A program made the translations under genes and the position numbers. From Bog-159 sp963818855 (GTDB lineage: Bacteria; Acidobacteriota; Terriglobia; Bryobacterales; Bryobacteraceae): a DNA stretch of 64,000 bases. Each line of letters opens with the position of its first letter. The stretch's first letter is position 1. This document shows, piece by piece, positions 46,695 through 55,143 of this stretch. The notes beneath the pieces were generated by a model, which saw nothing but the letters and a program-made list of their open reading frames with translations, was not told the origin of the DNA and did no database searches. The DNA lies in the NCBI GenBank assembly GCA_963818855.1, contig CAWFUH010000005.1:62001-126000 (forward strand). Direction: 5' to 3'.

Positions 46695-49016
46695 TTACCA
46701 GATTTCAAACGCCACCTCCTCAGTGCCCACATTGTGCGCGATGTCTTCGGCCGTGACGTGAACGGTATACTTGCCCGGCGGAAGATACGCCGGCACCGCG
46801 ATCTCGCCCGTGTTGGCTTTCGCTGTACTGTTCCAGCGCAGCGCCACCGGCATCGCCCCGTACAGCCGCGCCGTGATGGTGCGCGCATTTCCGGATACCA
46901 GCGCCCGAATGCGCAGCGTCTCACCGGCGCGTAAGCGAGGTCGCTCCAGCCGCGCGCGCAGCACCGGAGTCTTGCTGGCGATCACGAAGCTTTTGGACTC
47001 GCGATACACATGGCCGTCGCGGTCGCGCAAGATCAGGCGCACCTGGTACACGCCGTCCGACATCTCCACCGGCGCCAGGAACCGCGTTTGCCAGGTATCT
47101 TCCTCTTTCAAATAGCGGAGCGCTTTCACCAGGCCGAAGGGGAACAGCGCGATCACCGAAACAATGGATTCGTCGGCCTTCAGCCGGAGCACTGGATCGC
47201 CCGGCCGGATCACGCGCGGCCGCAGCAGCGCGCGCGGCACGGCCAGAAACGACGTGTACGGCGTGACGAATTTGTACTTCTTCGAAAGCCTGATAATCTC
47301 GTCGATCGAGGCGCGGTCCTCGCCGTCGCGGTCGATTTTTGCGAGCAGAGCATCCACGCGCGCTTTGGCCCAGGTGCGCGGTAACTCGGGGTGGTCGGCC
47401 TCAGCGGCGGGCAGCGGGACTGTCTGCGCAAAACGCAGCGACTGGCCATCGCGCATCCCCGTCACCGTGAACGTGGCCTGCGAGAGCGGCTTCTTATACT
47501 CGCCTGCCCAAGTGGCCGTCGAACCGGCGAAGCGCGTCTCTTCGAGCGGATATACGAAATCCACATTCGCGCCCGGCGCGGCCGCCAGTGCAAGATTGTT
47601 CAATGGCTCCTGGCCGATCTTGCCCAGGAATGCGTTCAGCTTGAACTCGATCGGCTCGGTGGATCGCACCCAATCGAAGTAGCCGTTGTGGCTCGCGAGC
47701 ATGCGCAGCAGCGGCAGGTTGGCATCATCGCCAATGCCCAGCACCAGCGTATGCGGCCGCCGCTCCGGCGCGCGCTTGCGCCACTCGCTCGCGTACCACG
47801 CAGACAGCTTGCTGTTCTGCACGGCGCCCTCGGTCGCGCCGCCATCGCTGATCAACATCAGGTACGGCTCGCTGGGGGTGGCCTGGGCGAGCGCGGCGCC
47901 CAACGCACGCTGCAGGTCCGTTCCCCCGCGGATACGGCTGTCGCGCACGAAGGCCAGCGCCTGTTCGATATTCTGGGGGGTCGCCGGCCGCGGCTGCGGC
48001 GCGAACGCGCTCACGGCGGAGTTGAAAAGCAGCAGGTTGAACGAATCGGATGGCCGCAATCGGCGCAACGCCGTCTCGCACGCCGCGAAGCTGCGCTCCA
48101 GTTTGTCCCATTGCATCGAAAGCGAATTATCGAATAAAAGGATCAGCGTGCGGGCCGATTGCGCGGCATGTGGCACGCCCGTGCCGGAGGGAGCGGCAGG
48201 AATCCGCACCAGCGCCTGCGCCTGGAAGAATCCCGGTTCGGACGCATTCTCGCGCTCTGTAATCACGCGCACCGCGTCGGCTTCCGCCGGATCGAGCGCG
48301 TAACGGACCGTGAAGTCCTCTTTCAACTCCACGTTGTTCCCAAAAAACTCCGCCTTTACCAGGTTCGGATTGCGCTCCCGTATCTGCAGCGGGTAAGTCT
48401 TCGCGACCGCATCGAAGGCGCGGATGGCGTTCGCCGATCGCATTTCGAACGTAATCGTGAGATGTCCCGCGGTCTGCACGCCGTAAACATCTGGCTTGAG
48501 CGGCATTACAAATTCGGACTGATACCGCTCGACGGCCACCGGATGCTGGTATTCCATCTCGATCCGCTTGGCGCCGTAGCTTGGAATGGGCACGATGCGC
48601 GCCGTGAACTCCTGGCTGCGCCGCGCTTCGGCGGCATCCCGTTCCCCCATCTGCAGCAATCCCGGATCGATGGCCTGGGCCTTGGCTTGTTCGTAGATTT
48701 CGCCGGCTCGCCGCCGTTCCAGAATCACGCCCGGGATACGCGTCACATCGTCCCACACGGCGAAATCGGATACCGTCGCCTTGTCCGGAAGAGCGAAATG
48801 ATAGACGCCCTCTTCGATAGCGCGGCTGTGATTCCCGAAGATCTGCCGCACACGAACACGGGCTACCCCATTATCGATAAGAATCTCCAGCGCCATTTCA
48901 TCGAGAGAGAAAACGGCCGGGTCGGGCTGCTGCCGGTCTCCGGGGATCAGCACGCCCGTATCCGCCATCGCCCAAGCGGCCAAGGCAAACGCCGCCATCA
49001 GAACGCGCCCAGTCAT
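46695..49016 (-). CDS. Exported VIT-VWA domain protein (inter-alpha-trypsin-inhibitor-like)
   Basis: 773 aa. Signal peptide 1-18. A VIT domain (~35-175) has VRVRQIFGNHS, EGVYHFALPDKATVSDF and KRIEMEYQHPV. A VWA domain (~290-460) has a full MIDAS start, LFDNSLSMQWDKL, the RGGTDLQRALG threonine loop and LISDGGATEG. The C-terminal region is beta-rich and ends with Ig-like segments (GVYQVRLILRDRDGHVYRESK, LPPGKYTVHVTAEDIAHN). Such proteins are thought to bind partners via a metal ion on the envelope surface. The start overlaps the propeller gene stop by 4 bases. It is separated from the TPR gene by a hairpin array that may set relative expression. Confidence 0.92.
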   Translation of the reverse strand: MTGRVLMAAFALAAWAMADTGVLIPGDRQQPDPAVFSLDEMALEILIDNGVARVRVRQIFGNHSRAIEEGVYHFALPDKATVSDFAVWDDVTRIPGVILERRRAGEIYEQAKAQAIDPGLLQMGERDAAEARRSQEFTARIVPIPSYGAKRIEMEYQHPVAVERYQSEFVMPLKPDVYGVQTAGHLTITFEMRSANAIRAFDAVAKTYPLQIRERNPNLVKAEFFGNNVELKEDFTVRYALDPAEADAVRVITERENASEPGFFQAQALVRIPAAPSGTGVPHAAQSARTLILLFDNSLSMQWDKLERSFAACETALRRLRPSDSFNLLLFNSAVSAFAPQPRPATPQNIEQALAFVRDSRIRGGTDLQRALGAALAQATPSEPYLMLISDGGATEGAVQNSKLSAWYASEWRKRAPERRPHTLVLGIGDDANLPLLRMLASHNGYFDWVRSTEPIEFKLNAFLGKIGQEPLNNLALAAAPGANVDFVYPLEETRFAGSTATWAGEYKKPLSQATFTVTGMRDGQSLRFAQTVPLPAAEADHPELPRTWAKARVDALLAKIDRDGEDRASIDEIIRLSKKYKFVTPYTSFLAVPRALLRPRVIRPGDPVLRLKADESIVSVIALFPFGLVKALRYLKEEDTWQTRFLAPVEMSDGVYQVRLILRDRDGHVYRESKSFVIASKTPVLRARLERPRLRAGETLRIRALVSGNARTITARLYGAMPVALRWNSTAKANTGEIAVPAYLPPGKYTVHVTAEDIAHNVGTEEVAFEIW

Positions 49017-50908
49017 CGCAGCGCTCCTTCCGCGATCCGCACCAGGCCGTTATCGGTGCCGACGTAGACGTAGCCGCCACCGGCGGCCAGCGCCGTCACG
49101 TTTTTGGAAGGCAATCCAGAGGATGTATTCGTCCAGCGGCCGGACCCGCGATCGTAAATGAAAAGGCCGCGATCCAGACTGCCAACATAAACCTGCCCCC
49201 CGCTCACCACCATGGCGTTCGGATTGACTACGAAGCCCGGCTGCAGATCGGGGAACGCATGCCATTCGCCCGACGCGTCCAGCCGCTCGACGCCCGCACC
49301 ATAGGTTCCGGCGAACCACTCGTCGCCAACCCGCGCCAGCGCGGTAATCCAATTGTGCCGCAGGTGCGAATTCGCGGTGGTATAGTTTACGCGCACCCGA
49401 TCGTCATCCAGCATCGATAAGCCGCCCAGCGTGCCCGCGACGACCTGCGCGCCCTGCGCCGCGACTGTATATACGTGGTTGTTGACGAGTCCCTGGAAAA
49501 CGTACAGGCTGCGCACGCCGGAGCGATCGATGAACGACAGGCCGGCCGGCGTGGCCACCACCATGCCACCGTCGCGAAATGCGGCGTCCGTCACGTGATC
49601 GGAGAGCAGGCCGTCTTTGCGCCCCAGGATCTGGCGCGGCTGAGCGCCGGAATCGAACAGTACCAGGCCGTTGGCGGTAGCCACCGCAGTACGCCCGTGC
49701 CCCGCATCGGCCACAATGCGATTGATGCAGAAAAGCGTGTCGCTTTCGTGATGTGCGGCGTGTTCGAGACTCGCGTCCAGCACGTCGAGGCCGCGATCGA
49801 AATATCCCACCCACAACCGGTCCGTGCTCAGGGCCAGGGCGGCCACATCGCGGTCGGCCATCAGAGCAGGCCCAGCGGTGAGCACGGGCGACCAATGCCG
49901 GGCAGCCGGATCGTAACGGTAGATGGCGCTCTCGGCGGCTGCGTACAGTTCGCCCTCCAGGTTCGCCAGGCGGATAATCGGCGACTCCGGACCGCCTGTT
50001 TCGGTGGGGATACGCGGTCCGGGTTGCGCCTGTAGTGGAACTTCCAGGATGCCCTCATCCTCCGTTCCGATCTGGAGAGTCATGCCGTGTTCGGCCAGCG
50101 CGCGCGCGAAGAACCCATCGGCCAGAGTCCGCACGCGCTGTCCATCGTGGAACTCGACGACGCCCAGGGGCGTTCCGGCGTATGCAGTATCGCCATCGAC
50201 GCTGAGCGAGAGAACCTGCGGATCGGGCAAAGTGTCCAGGAGTTCGTCCAGTTGTCCGGCGTGATAGTGAAAGGCGCCGTGCTCGAGCGTGCCGATCCAG
50301 ATGTTGCCGTCGTTACCTGCAAGAGCGGTGATGTGCGCCGCCTTCAGGCGCGCATGAAAAGGTGCCAGCCGCCGCCCGTCGAATACCAGAAGCCCCTGCC
50401 GTTCGGTCCCCAGCAGAATCCGCCCCGAGCCTAACACCAGAACGCAGGTGACCGTTCGTAAGCCCGAATCCGCCGGCAGCATTTGGCGAAAGCGTGCGCC
50501 GTTGAAAGCCAGCAGACCTTCGCCGCGCGTGGCGACGAAGAGTTCCGGCTCCGCCGAACCTGCCAGGATTCCGGTGGAGATGCCGCCCAGCTCGGCGGAC
50601 GGCAACTCGATGCCGGCGCGATATGCGCGGATGAGCGCGCCGTTCCGGCTGTAGAGGAACAGCCCCGCGCGTGCGCTCACCGCGATCATGTCTTTATAAG
50701 TCGCCAGATCGCGGAACGCGGGGCTCGCCGCTATCGGTTCGACAGCCGCTGGTACGGAGCGGTCGAGGGAGAGGATCCGAAACGGGAATTCCGATTTTGC
50801 GCGAACCTCATTAGCCGCTTCTTTCTGGGCGCGAGACGCACGCCACATCACGCCCATGCCCGCCAGAAGGACTGCGCTCAGCGCCGCCGCCAGAATTGCT
50901 CGAAACAT
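49013..50908 (-). CDS. Exported beta-propeller protein (two-component-regulator-propeller-like)
   Basis: 631 aa. One N-terminal membrane helix or signal (residues 4-23). The rest is made of propeller blades of ~40-45 residues with the motif type GxxWIGTxxxGAFHY, DGDTAYAGTPLGVVEFHDG, DRLWVGYFDRGLDVLD, GDEWFAGTYGAGVERLDASG and GGYVYVGTDNGLVRI. This resembles the periplasmic sensor half of hybrid two-component (YXX-type) proteins, but there is no kinase part: the protein ends with the last blade. It is the first gene of the operon and overlaps the VIT-VWA gene. A ligand-binding subunit that works with VIT-VWA is plausible but unproven. Confidence 0.88.
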   Translation of the reverse strand: MFRAILAAALSAVLLAGMGVMWRASRAQKEAANEVRAKSEFPFRILSLDRSVPAAVEPIAASPAFRDLATYKDMIAVSARAGLFLYSRNGALIRAYRAGIELPSAELGGISTGILAGSAEPELFVATRGEGLLAFNGARFRQMLPADSGLRTVTCVLVLGSGRILLGTERQGLLVFDGRRLAPFHARLKAAHITALAGNDGNIWIGTLEHGAFHYHAGQLDELLDTLPDPQVLSLSVDGDTAYAGTPLGVVEFHDGQRVRTLADGFFARALAEHGMTLQIGTEDEGILEVPLQAQPGPRIPTETGGPESPIIRLANLEGELYAAAESAIYRYDPAARHWSPVLTAGPALMADRDVAALALSTDRLWVGYFDRGLDVLDASLEHAAHHESDTLFCINRIVADAGHGRTAVATANGLVLFDSGAQPRQILGRKDGLLSDHVTDAAFRDGGMVVATPAGLSFIDRSGVRSLYVFQGLVNNHVYTVAAQGAQVVAGTLGGLSMLDDDRVRVNYTTANSHLRHNWITALARVGDEWFAGTYGAGVERLDASGEWHAFPDLQPGFVVNPNAMVVSGGQVYVGSLDRGLFIYDRGSGRWTNTSSGLPSKNVTALAAGGGYVYVGTDNGLVRIAEGALR

Positions 50909-50955
50909 GTCGATCGACTCCAGCGATCATCTTGGCACGCCGCATACCAAAGCAT

Positions 50956-50996
50956 GGAGGGCGGGCTTCAGCCGGCGCGGCGCTTCAGCGCCGCAC
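50956..50996 (-). repeat. REP-like hairpin element, copy 3
   Basis: On the minus strand: a first stem GCGGCGCT/AGCGCCGC with loop GA, then CGCCGGCT..AGCCCGCC and CTCC. The stem differs from copies 1 and 2, but both arms have changed together. It lies 48 bases upstream of the propeller gene. Confidence 0.72.
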
Positions 50997-51052
50997 TCAA
51001 TTCGTGTGTTCGGATATAGACGGCGTATGGCGGAATCCACACGGCGGCGAAT

Positions 51053-51442
51053 TTACGCCGCGCCCCGCCGCGCCGTTATATCCGCGCCTTCTTCGCGTGC
51101 GATCTCAGCGGCATGGTCAGCGAGTTCGTGCAGGCGTACCGTCACCAGGTCCTTCTCCAGATCCTCGCCGCTCTCCACCATGCGCTTCAGATGCATGCCG
51201 GCGAGGCGCGAACACCACGCGTCGGTCATCGGGTGTCCCGTGCGATGGCTCAATTCCAGCAGGTCTGCATGCGGCATGGCAATCTGCTTTTCGATGCGCG
51301 CATCGTCGCTCCGCAGAATGAATTTCACATCCACCGTATCGCTGTGGCGCAGCGAAATTGCCGTCTGCAGCCACTTGAAAAGGACCTCCCATTTGCGCCC
51401 GAACGGGTCCGGCCCCACTTCAAACTCGCGAAAATTCAGCAT
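51053..51442 (-). CDS. Conserved hypothetical protein
   Basis: 129 aa from the ATG at 51442; a longer frame upstream is not supported. Sequence is soluble, with FREFEVGPDPFGRKWEVLFKWLQTAISLRHSDTVDVKF followed by two helices (LLELSHRTGHPMTDAWCSRLAGMHLKRMVE and DLVTVRLHELADHAAEI). Composition is ordinary for this genome and the frame is well used. I do not recognise the family. The following open frame on the same strand (to 51053) ends in a short Arg/Ala tail. Confidence 0.65.
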   Translation of the reverse strand: MLNFREFEVGPDPFGRKWEVLFKWLQTAISLRHSDTVDVKFILRSDDARIEKQIAMPHADLLELSHRTGHPMTDAWCSRLAGMHLKRMVESGEDLEKDLVTVRLHELADHAAEIAREEGADITARRGAA

Positions 51443-52098
51443 CACCGCTATCTTACTGCATTTGGTATTTGGAGGGCGGGCGTTTGGCACTGGCCCATTC
51501 AAATCGGTAGAGTTGTTCTTGAAGCCGCTACCCAACGGTCACCACAGTTCTCGCATCCCACCAGCAGTTCCGCATCTAGCGCGTGCGGCCGTCGAAACGG
51601 TACGCGGTCGGTCGCCTTCAACAGTCATGCGCAAGTCGGACAGCTACCCGGAAACGCATACCAGTGGCGGTCGCGACCCCATCGTTGCACGTACGCTCAC
51701 CTTCGACGATCACGATGGTGTCTCCCTCCAGCCGAACGTCGGCTGCGTAGATCGGATGAAGAGGCTCAATCCTGTCGATCACAGTTCGGGCGCCCCACCC
51801 GGGACGGTACATAACGTGATAGGGCAACAAAATGGCCGGCACTTGTTTGAGAAGGCCTCCAGTCCGGTGTCTAGGTATCCGAAAATTCGGCGATCGTTGT
51901 AACTCTGTTCACTGAGTCGGAAGGTGGGTCAACCGGGCTCTTGCGTCCAAGACTCATCTGATTCAGCGTCTACCGCTCTAGCCCTAGCTGTACCATTTCA
52001 TTTGGACGTATTGCTCCCATGCCGTGGAATCGCCACCGAACCGGCCCAAGGCAATCACCGGGCTGGCAGTGGGCCGTGACGACTGATAGCATGGAGGC
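51443..52098. other. Gene-poor gap with one doubtful ORF
   Basis: About 650 bases. A 74-codon minus-strand frame at 51618-51842 (starts MPAILLPYHVMYRPGWG) has plausible composition but no recognisable family and no clear ribosome site; I do not call it a gene. Base composition is less GC-rich than the neighbours. No hairpin arrays were seen. Confidence 0.35.
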
Positions 52099-52314
52099 AT
52101 GTCCTCCCTGCTGGAGAAGGCGCTGGAGAAGGTGGGTGCATTGCCGCCCGATGAGCAGGACGCGATTGCATCCCAGATTCTCGCATCGCTAGCCGACGAG
52201 GAAGGATGGAAGCGGCGCTTTGCTGAAAAGCGGGATGTGATCCGCCGCATGGCGCGCGAAGCCCTCCACGAAGACGAACGTGGGGGCACTCTGCCTTTAG
52301 ACGATCTGCTCTGA
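52099..52314 (+). CDS. Antitoxin-like protein
   Basis: 71 aa. The pattern LEKALEKVGALPPDEQDAIAS followed by RDVIRRMAREALHEDERG and PLDDLL is typical of small antitoxins paired with RelE/ParE-type toxins; such proteins bind the toxin with their C-terminus. The stop shares one base with the start of the next frame (TGATG), the usual antitoxin-toxin coupling. The N-terminal part may bind DNA for autoregulation, though no clear ribbon-helix-helix signature is seen. Confidence 0.75.
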   Translation: MSSLLEKALEKVGALPPDEQDAIASQILASLADEEGWKRRFAEKRDVIRRMAREALHEDERGGTLPLDDLL

Positions 52315-52513
52315 TGCGTTCGCGCACGACGCGCCAGTTTTGGCGGCTCTTTCGCGATCTGCCGATCGATGTCCAACGGGATGCAAGGCGCGTGTACCGC
52401 TTTTTCCAAGTTAATGCGCGCATCCCAGTATCCACTTTAAGAAACTGGAAGGAGAAGACGACATCTATTACCACACGATGCGGTCTTTCTTCATGACCGC
52501 GAGAGCGCGGTAA
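52314..52513 (+). pseudogene. RelE/ParE-family toxin, frameshifted
   Basis: The first ~37 codons (SRTTRQFWRLFRDLP, then QRDARRVYRFF) match the start of RelE-like toxins. Near 52415-52425 the frame changes: HPSIHFKKLEGEDDIYYH continues in another frame and ends at 52513. The C-terminal catalytic strand with the usual Arg/His is not readable in any single frame, so no functional toxin is expected. The antitoxin gene upstream is intact. Confidence 0.68.
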
Positions 52514-52695
52514 TCGAGGCCGATGCGAGCCATCGCCGGACGGAGTCCCGTGTAGGATTGTTTCAAGAACAATGGCAAGCGGGTGGGATAATTTCACGAA
52601 CCCTTGTAAGATTCTTCATGATCTCTGCCAAGGCGCCCTTGTTCGTCCTTCGCTATCAATGCACAGTCTTTCACCTACTCTGTCAACCTACACAA

Positions 52696-55119
52696 TTACA
52701 AGAGTGTGAGTGGGTCCACGTCGATCACTAGCGCCGTGGCACTCCACTTATTCTCCCGGGCGAATAACTGTGCGCGACGCAAGAGCTCGTTCAACGCAAC
52801 GCGGCTGGCAGCCTTGATCAGGAATTGATAGCGATATTCCTTCTTGAGCCGGGTTACCGGCGCTTCGGCTGGACCCATGATCTTGATTTTCTCCGGCGCG
52901 GGTGTCAGAAAGCGGCCCAGTTCGGTGCTCAACCGCATGGCCTGTTCCTGCTGCTCGCTGCGCACCAGGATATTGGCCATGGCGCTGAACGGCGGGTAAT
53001 GCATCATGCGGCGGAACTGCAATTCCTTTTCGTAGAAAGTCTGGTAATCCTGCGCGGCGGCCATGCGGATGGCATAGTGATCGGGGTTGATGGTCTGCAC
53101 CAGGACGATGCCGGGCAGGCTGCCGCGTCCGGCGCGGCCGGCTACCTGAGTGAGAAGTTGAAACGTACGCTCGGCGGACCGGAAGTCGGGCAGTCCCAGG
53201 CCCACGTCGGCCGAGACCACACCCACCAGCGTGACGTTCGGAATATCGTGGCCCTTGGCGATCATTTGGGTGCCCACCAGAATGTCGTAGGACGCGTCGC
53301 GGAAGCCCTGCAGGATGGCTTCATACTGGTGCTTGGCGGTGGCGGTATCGCGATCCAGGCGGGCGATCCGCGCTTTGGGAAACTCGTGGTGCAGCTCTTC
53401 TTCGACCTTCTCCGAGCCGACGCCCAGAAAGTAAATATGCTCGCTTTGGCACTTAGGGCAATGCGTGGGTACGCGCTCGGCGTAGTTACAGTAGTGGCAG
53501 AGCAGGCGCCGGTCGCGGCGATGAAAGGTGAGGGTGACCGAGCAGTTCATGCACTGGACGCGCTCGCCGCAGGAGCGGCAGGCGACGAAGCTCGAGAAGC
53601 CGCGCCGGTTGAGCAGGATGATGGTCTGCTCGCCGTTATCGACGCGGTGCGCCACGGCCTCCAGCAGGCGGCGCGAGAAAGTGGCCTGCTTGCGCGTCTC
53701 CAGAAATTCGGTTCGCATGTCGATCAGTTCCACCTGCGGCATGGGCCGGGCCTCAATGCGGCCGGGGAGTTCTAACAAAGTGTACTTGCCGCGTTCGGCG
53801 TTGTACCGACTTTCGAGGCTGGGCGTGGCGGAGCCCAGCACCACGCACGCGGCGGCGGCTTGCGCGCGCACGATAGCCACGTCACGGCCGTTGTAGCGCG
53901 GCGTTTCCTCCTGTTTGTAGCTGCCGTCGTGCTCTTCGTCGACCACAATTAAGCCGAGGTTGCGCATGGGCGCGAAGACGCCGGAGCGCGTGCCCACCAC
54001 CACGGAGGCCGCGCCGGAGCGAATGCGGCGCCACTGGTCGGAGCGCTCGGAATCGCTGAAGGCGCTGTGCAGGATCGCGACGCGATCCCCGAAGCGGCTG
54101 AAGAACTGGCCGGCGACGGCGGGCGTCAGGGCAATTTCCGGAACGAGCAGCAGCGCGCTGCGACCGCAGGCCAGCGCGGCGTCGATGGCGTTCAGATACA
54201 CCTCGGTCTTGCCGGAACCAGTGACGCCGTGCAGCAGGAAGGTGCGGAATTCGTGAGTCTGGATGGCGGCGCGGATCTCGTCGAAGGCGGCGGCTTGCGA
54301 CGGGTTGAGCACGTGCGGCGCGCGCACGGGCGCGGCGTGGATGGCCATGGGTTCGGTGCGCAGGGAGACGAGTTTCTTACGGGCCAGGGCGCGGGCGGCC
54401 GGGCTCGAATCGCGGACCATGGATTCGAGATCTTTCAAATTGTGCGAGCCGGGATGCAGTTCGAGAAACGCCAGCAGTTCGCGTTCGGGCTTAGCGAGTT
54501 TGGCGGCGGGCCGCGCGCCGGTAAGCTCTACACGCAGGCGCTCGGCGGGCGCGCGCAATGGATCGCGCTCGGTCTGGACTTGTTCGACCATTACGAAGCG
54601 TTTGCGCTCCAGCGCGCGCAGGGCGTTGCCGGCCAGCGGCAGCTTTCGTTCCAGGTAGGCGGCGGAGAGCGGACGCTGGTCAAGCAGGCGCAGGATCTGA
54701 ACCACGGGATCTTCGGGCGAGGAATCGAAGAGAAGCTGGCGGGCGGCATCGCGGCCGGCATCGGTGAGCGAATAAACTTTGCCGCGGCGGATATCGGAAG
54801 CCAGCGGCAGCATGCCGCGCAGGACTTCGCCGAGGGGAGCGCAATAGTAGCCGGCGATCCAGTTGCCGAGCGCGAGCAATTCGGCATCCAGCACCGGCTC
54901 GGCGTCGATCAGGCGCATTACCTCGCGCGTGGGCACCGCGGGCGCGTCGTCGTGGCAGCGCAGCGCCACGCCCGTCAGCTTGCGGCTGCCGAAGGGAACC
55001 AGCACGCGGCAACCGGGCTTGACACGGTGGCGCAGCGTCTCGGGCAACGCGTAAGTGAACGGCTGATCGAGCGGGACGGGCAGGCTGACGTCGCAGTAGA
55101 GATAGGAACCGTTGGGCAA
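52696..55119 (-). CDS. priA: Primosomal protein N' (replication restart helicase PriA)
   Basis: 807 aa. It restarts stalled replication forks by binding D-loops, unwinding the lagging arm and loading the primosome. An N-terminal 3'-DNA-binding domain (VSLPVPLDQPFTYALPE) and winged helix precede the helicase: Walker A GVTGSGKTE, DEEHDGSYKQEE, GSATPS and QVAGRAGRG. The zinc module has CRSCGERVQCMNC, then CHYCNY and CPKC. Length is in the normal range. TTG at 55119 is the only start that keeps the N-terminal strand. The gene is divergent from the FkbH-like gene, with 24 bases between starts. Confidence 0.96.
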   Translation of the reverse strand: MPNGSYLYCDVSLPVPLDQPFTYALPETLRHRVKPGCRVLVPFGSRKLTGVALRCHDDAPAVPTREVMRLIDAEPVLDAELLALGNWIAGYYCAPLGEVLRGMLPLASDIRRGKVYSLTDAGRDAARQLLFDSSPEDPVVQILRLLDQRPLSAAYLERKLPLAGNALRALERKRFVMVEQVQTERDPLRAPAERLRVELTGARPAAKLAKPERELLAFLELHPGSHNLKDLESMVRDSSPAARALARKKLVSLRTEPMAIHAAPVRAPHVLNPSQAAAFDEIRAAIQTHEFRTFLLHGVTGSGKTEVYLNAIDAALACGRSALLLVPEIALTPAVAGQFFSRFGDRVAILHSAFSDSERSDQWRRIRSGAASVVVGTRSGVFAPMRNLGLIVVDEEHDGSYKQEETPRYNGRDVAIVRAQAAAACVVLGSATPSLESRYNAERGKYTLLELPGRIEARPMPQVELIDMRTEFLETRKQATFSRRLLEAVAHRVDNGEQTIILLNRRGFSSFVACRSCGERVQCMNCSVTLTFHRRDRRLLCHYCNYAERVPTHCPKCQSEHIYFLGVGSEKVEEELHHEFPKARIARLDRDTATAKHQYEAILQGFRDASYDILVGTQMIAKGHDIPNVTLVGVVSADVGLGLPDFRSAERTFQLLTQVAGRAGRGSLPGIVLVQTINPDHYAIRMAAAQDYQTFYEKELQFRRMMHYPPFSAMANILVRSEQQEQAMRLSTELGRFLTPAPEKIKIMGPAEAPVTRLKKEYRYQFLIKAASRVALNELLRRAQLFARENKWSATALVIDVDPLTLL

Positions 55120-55143
55120 ATTTCAGGATAGCTGCCCCGTATA

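Noticed and set aside
51618..51842. 74-codon minus-strand frame as a small gene
   Set aside because: No family, no ribosome site and no conservation evidence; left as a doubtful frame in a gap.
51984..52409. 141-codon minus-strand frame overlapping the antitoxin
   Set aside because: Opposite a recognisable antitoxin-toxin pair; no family motifs of its own.
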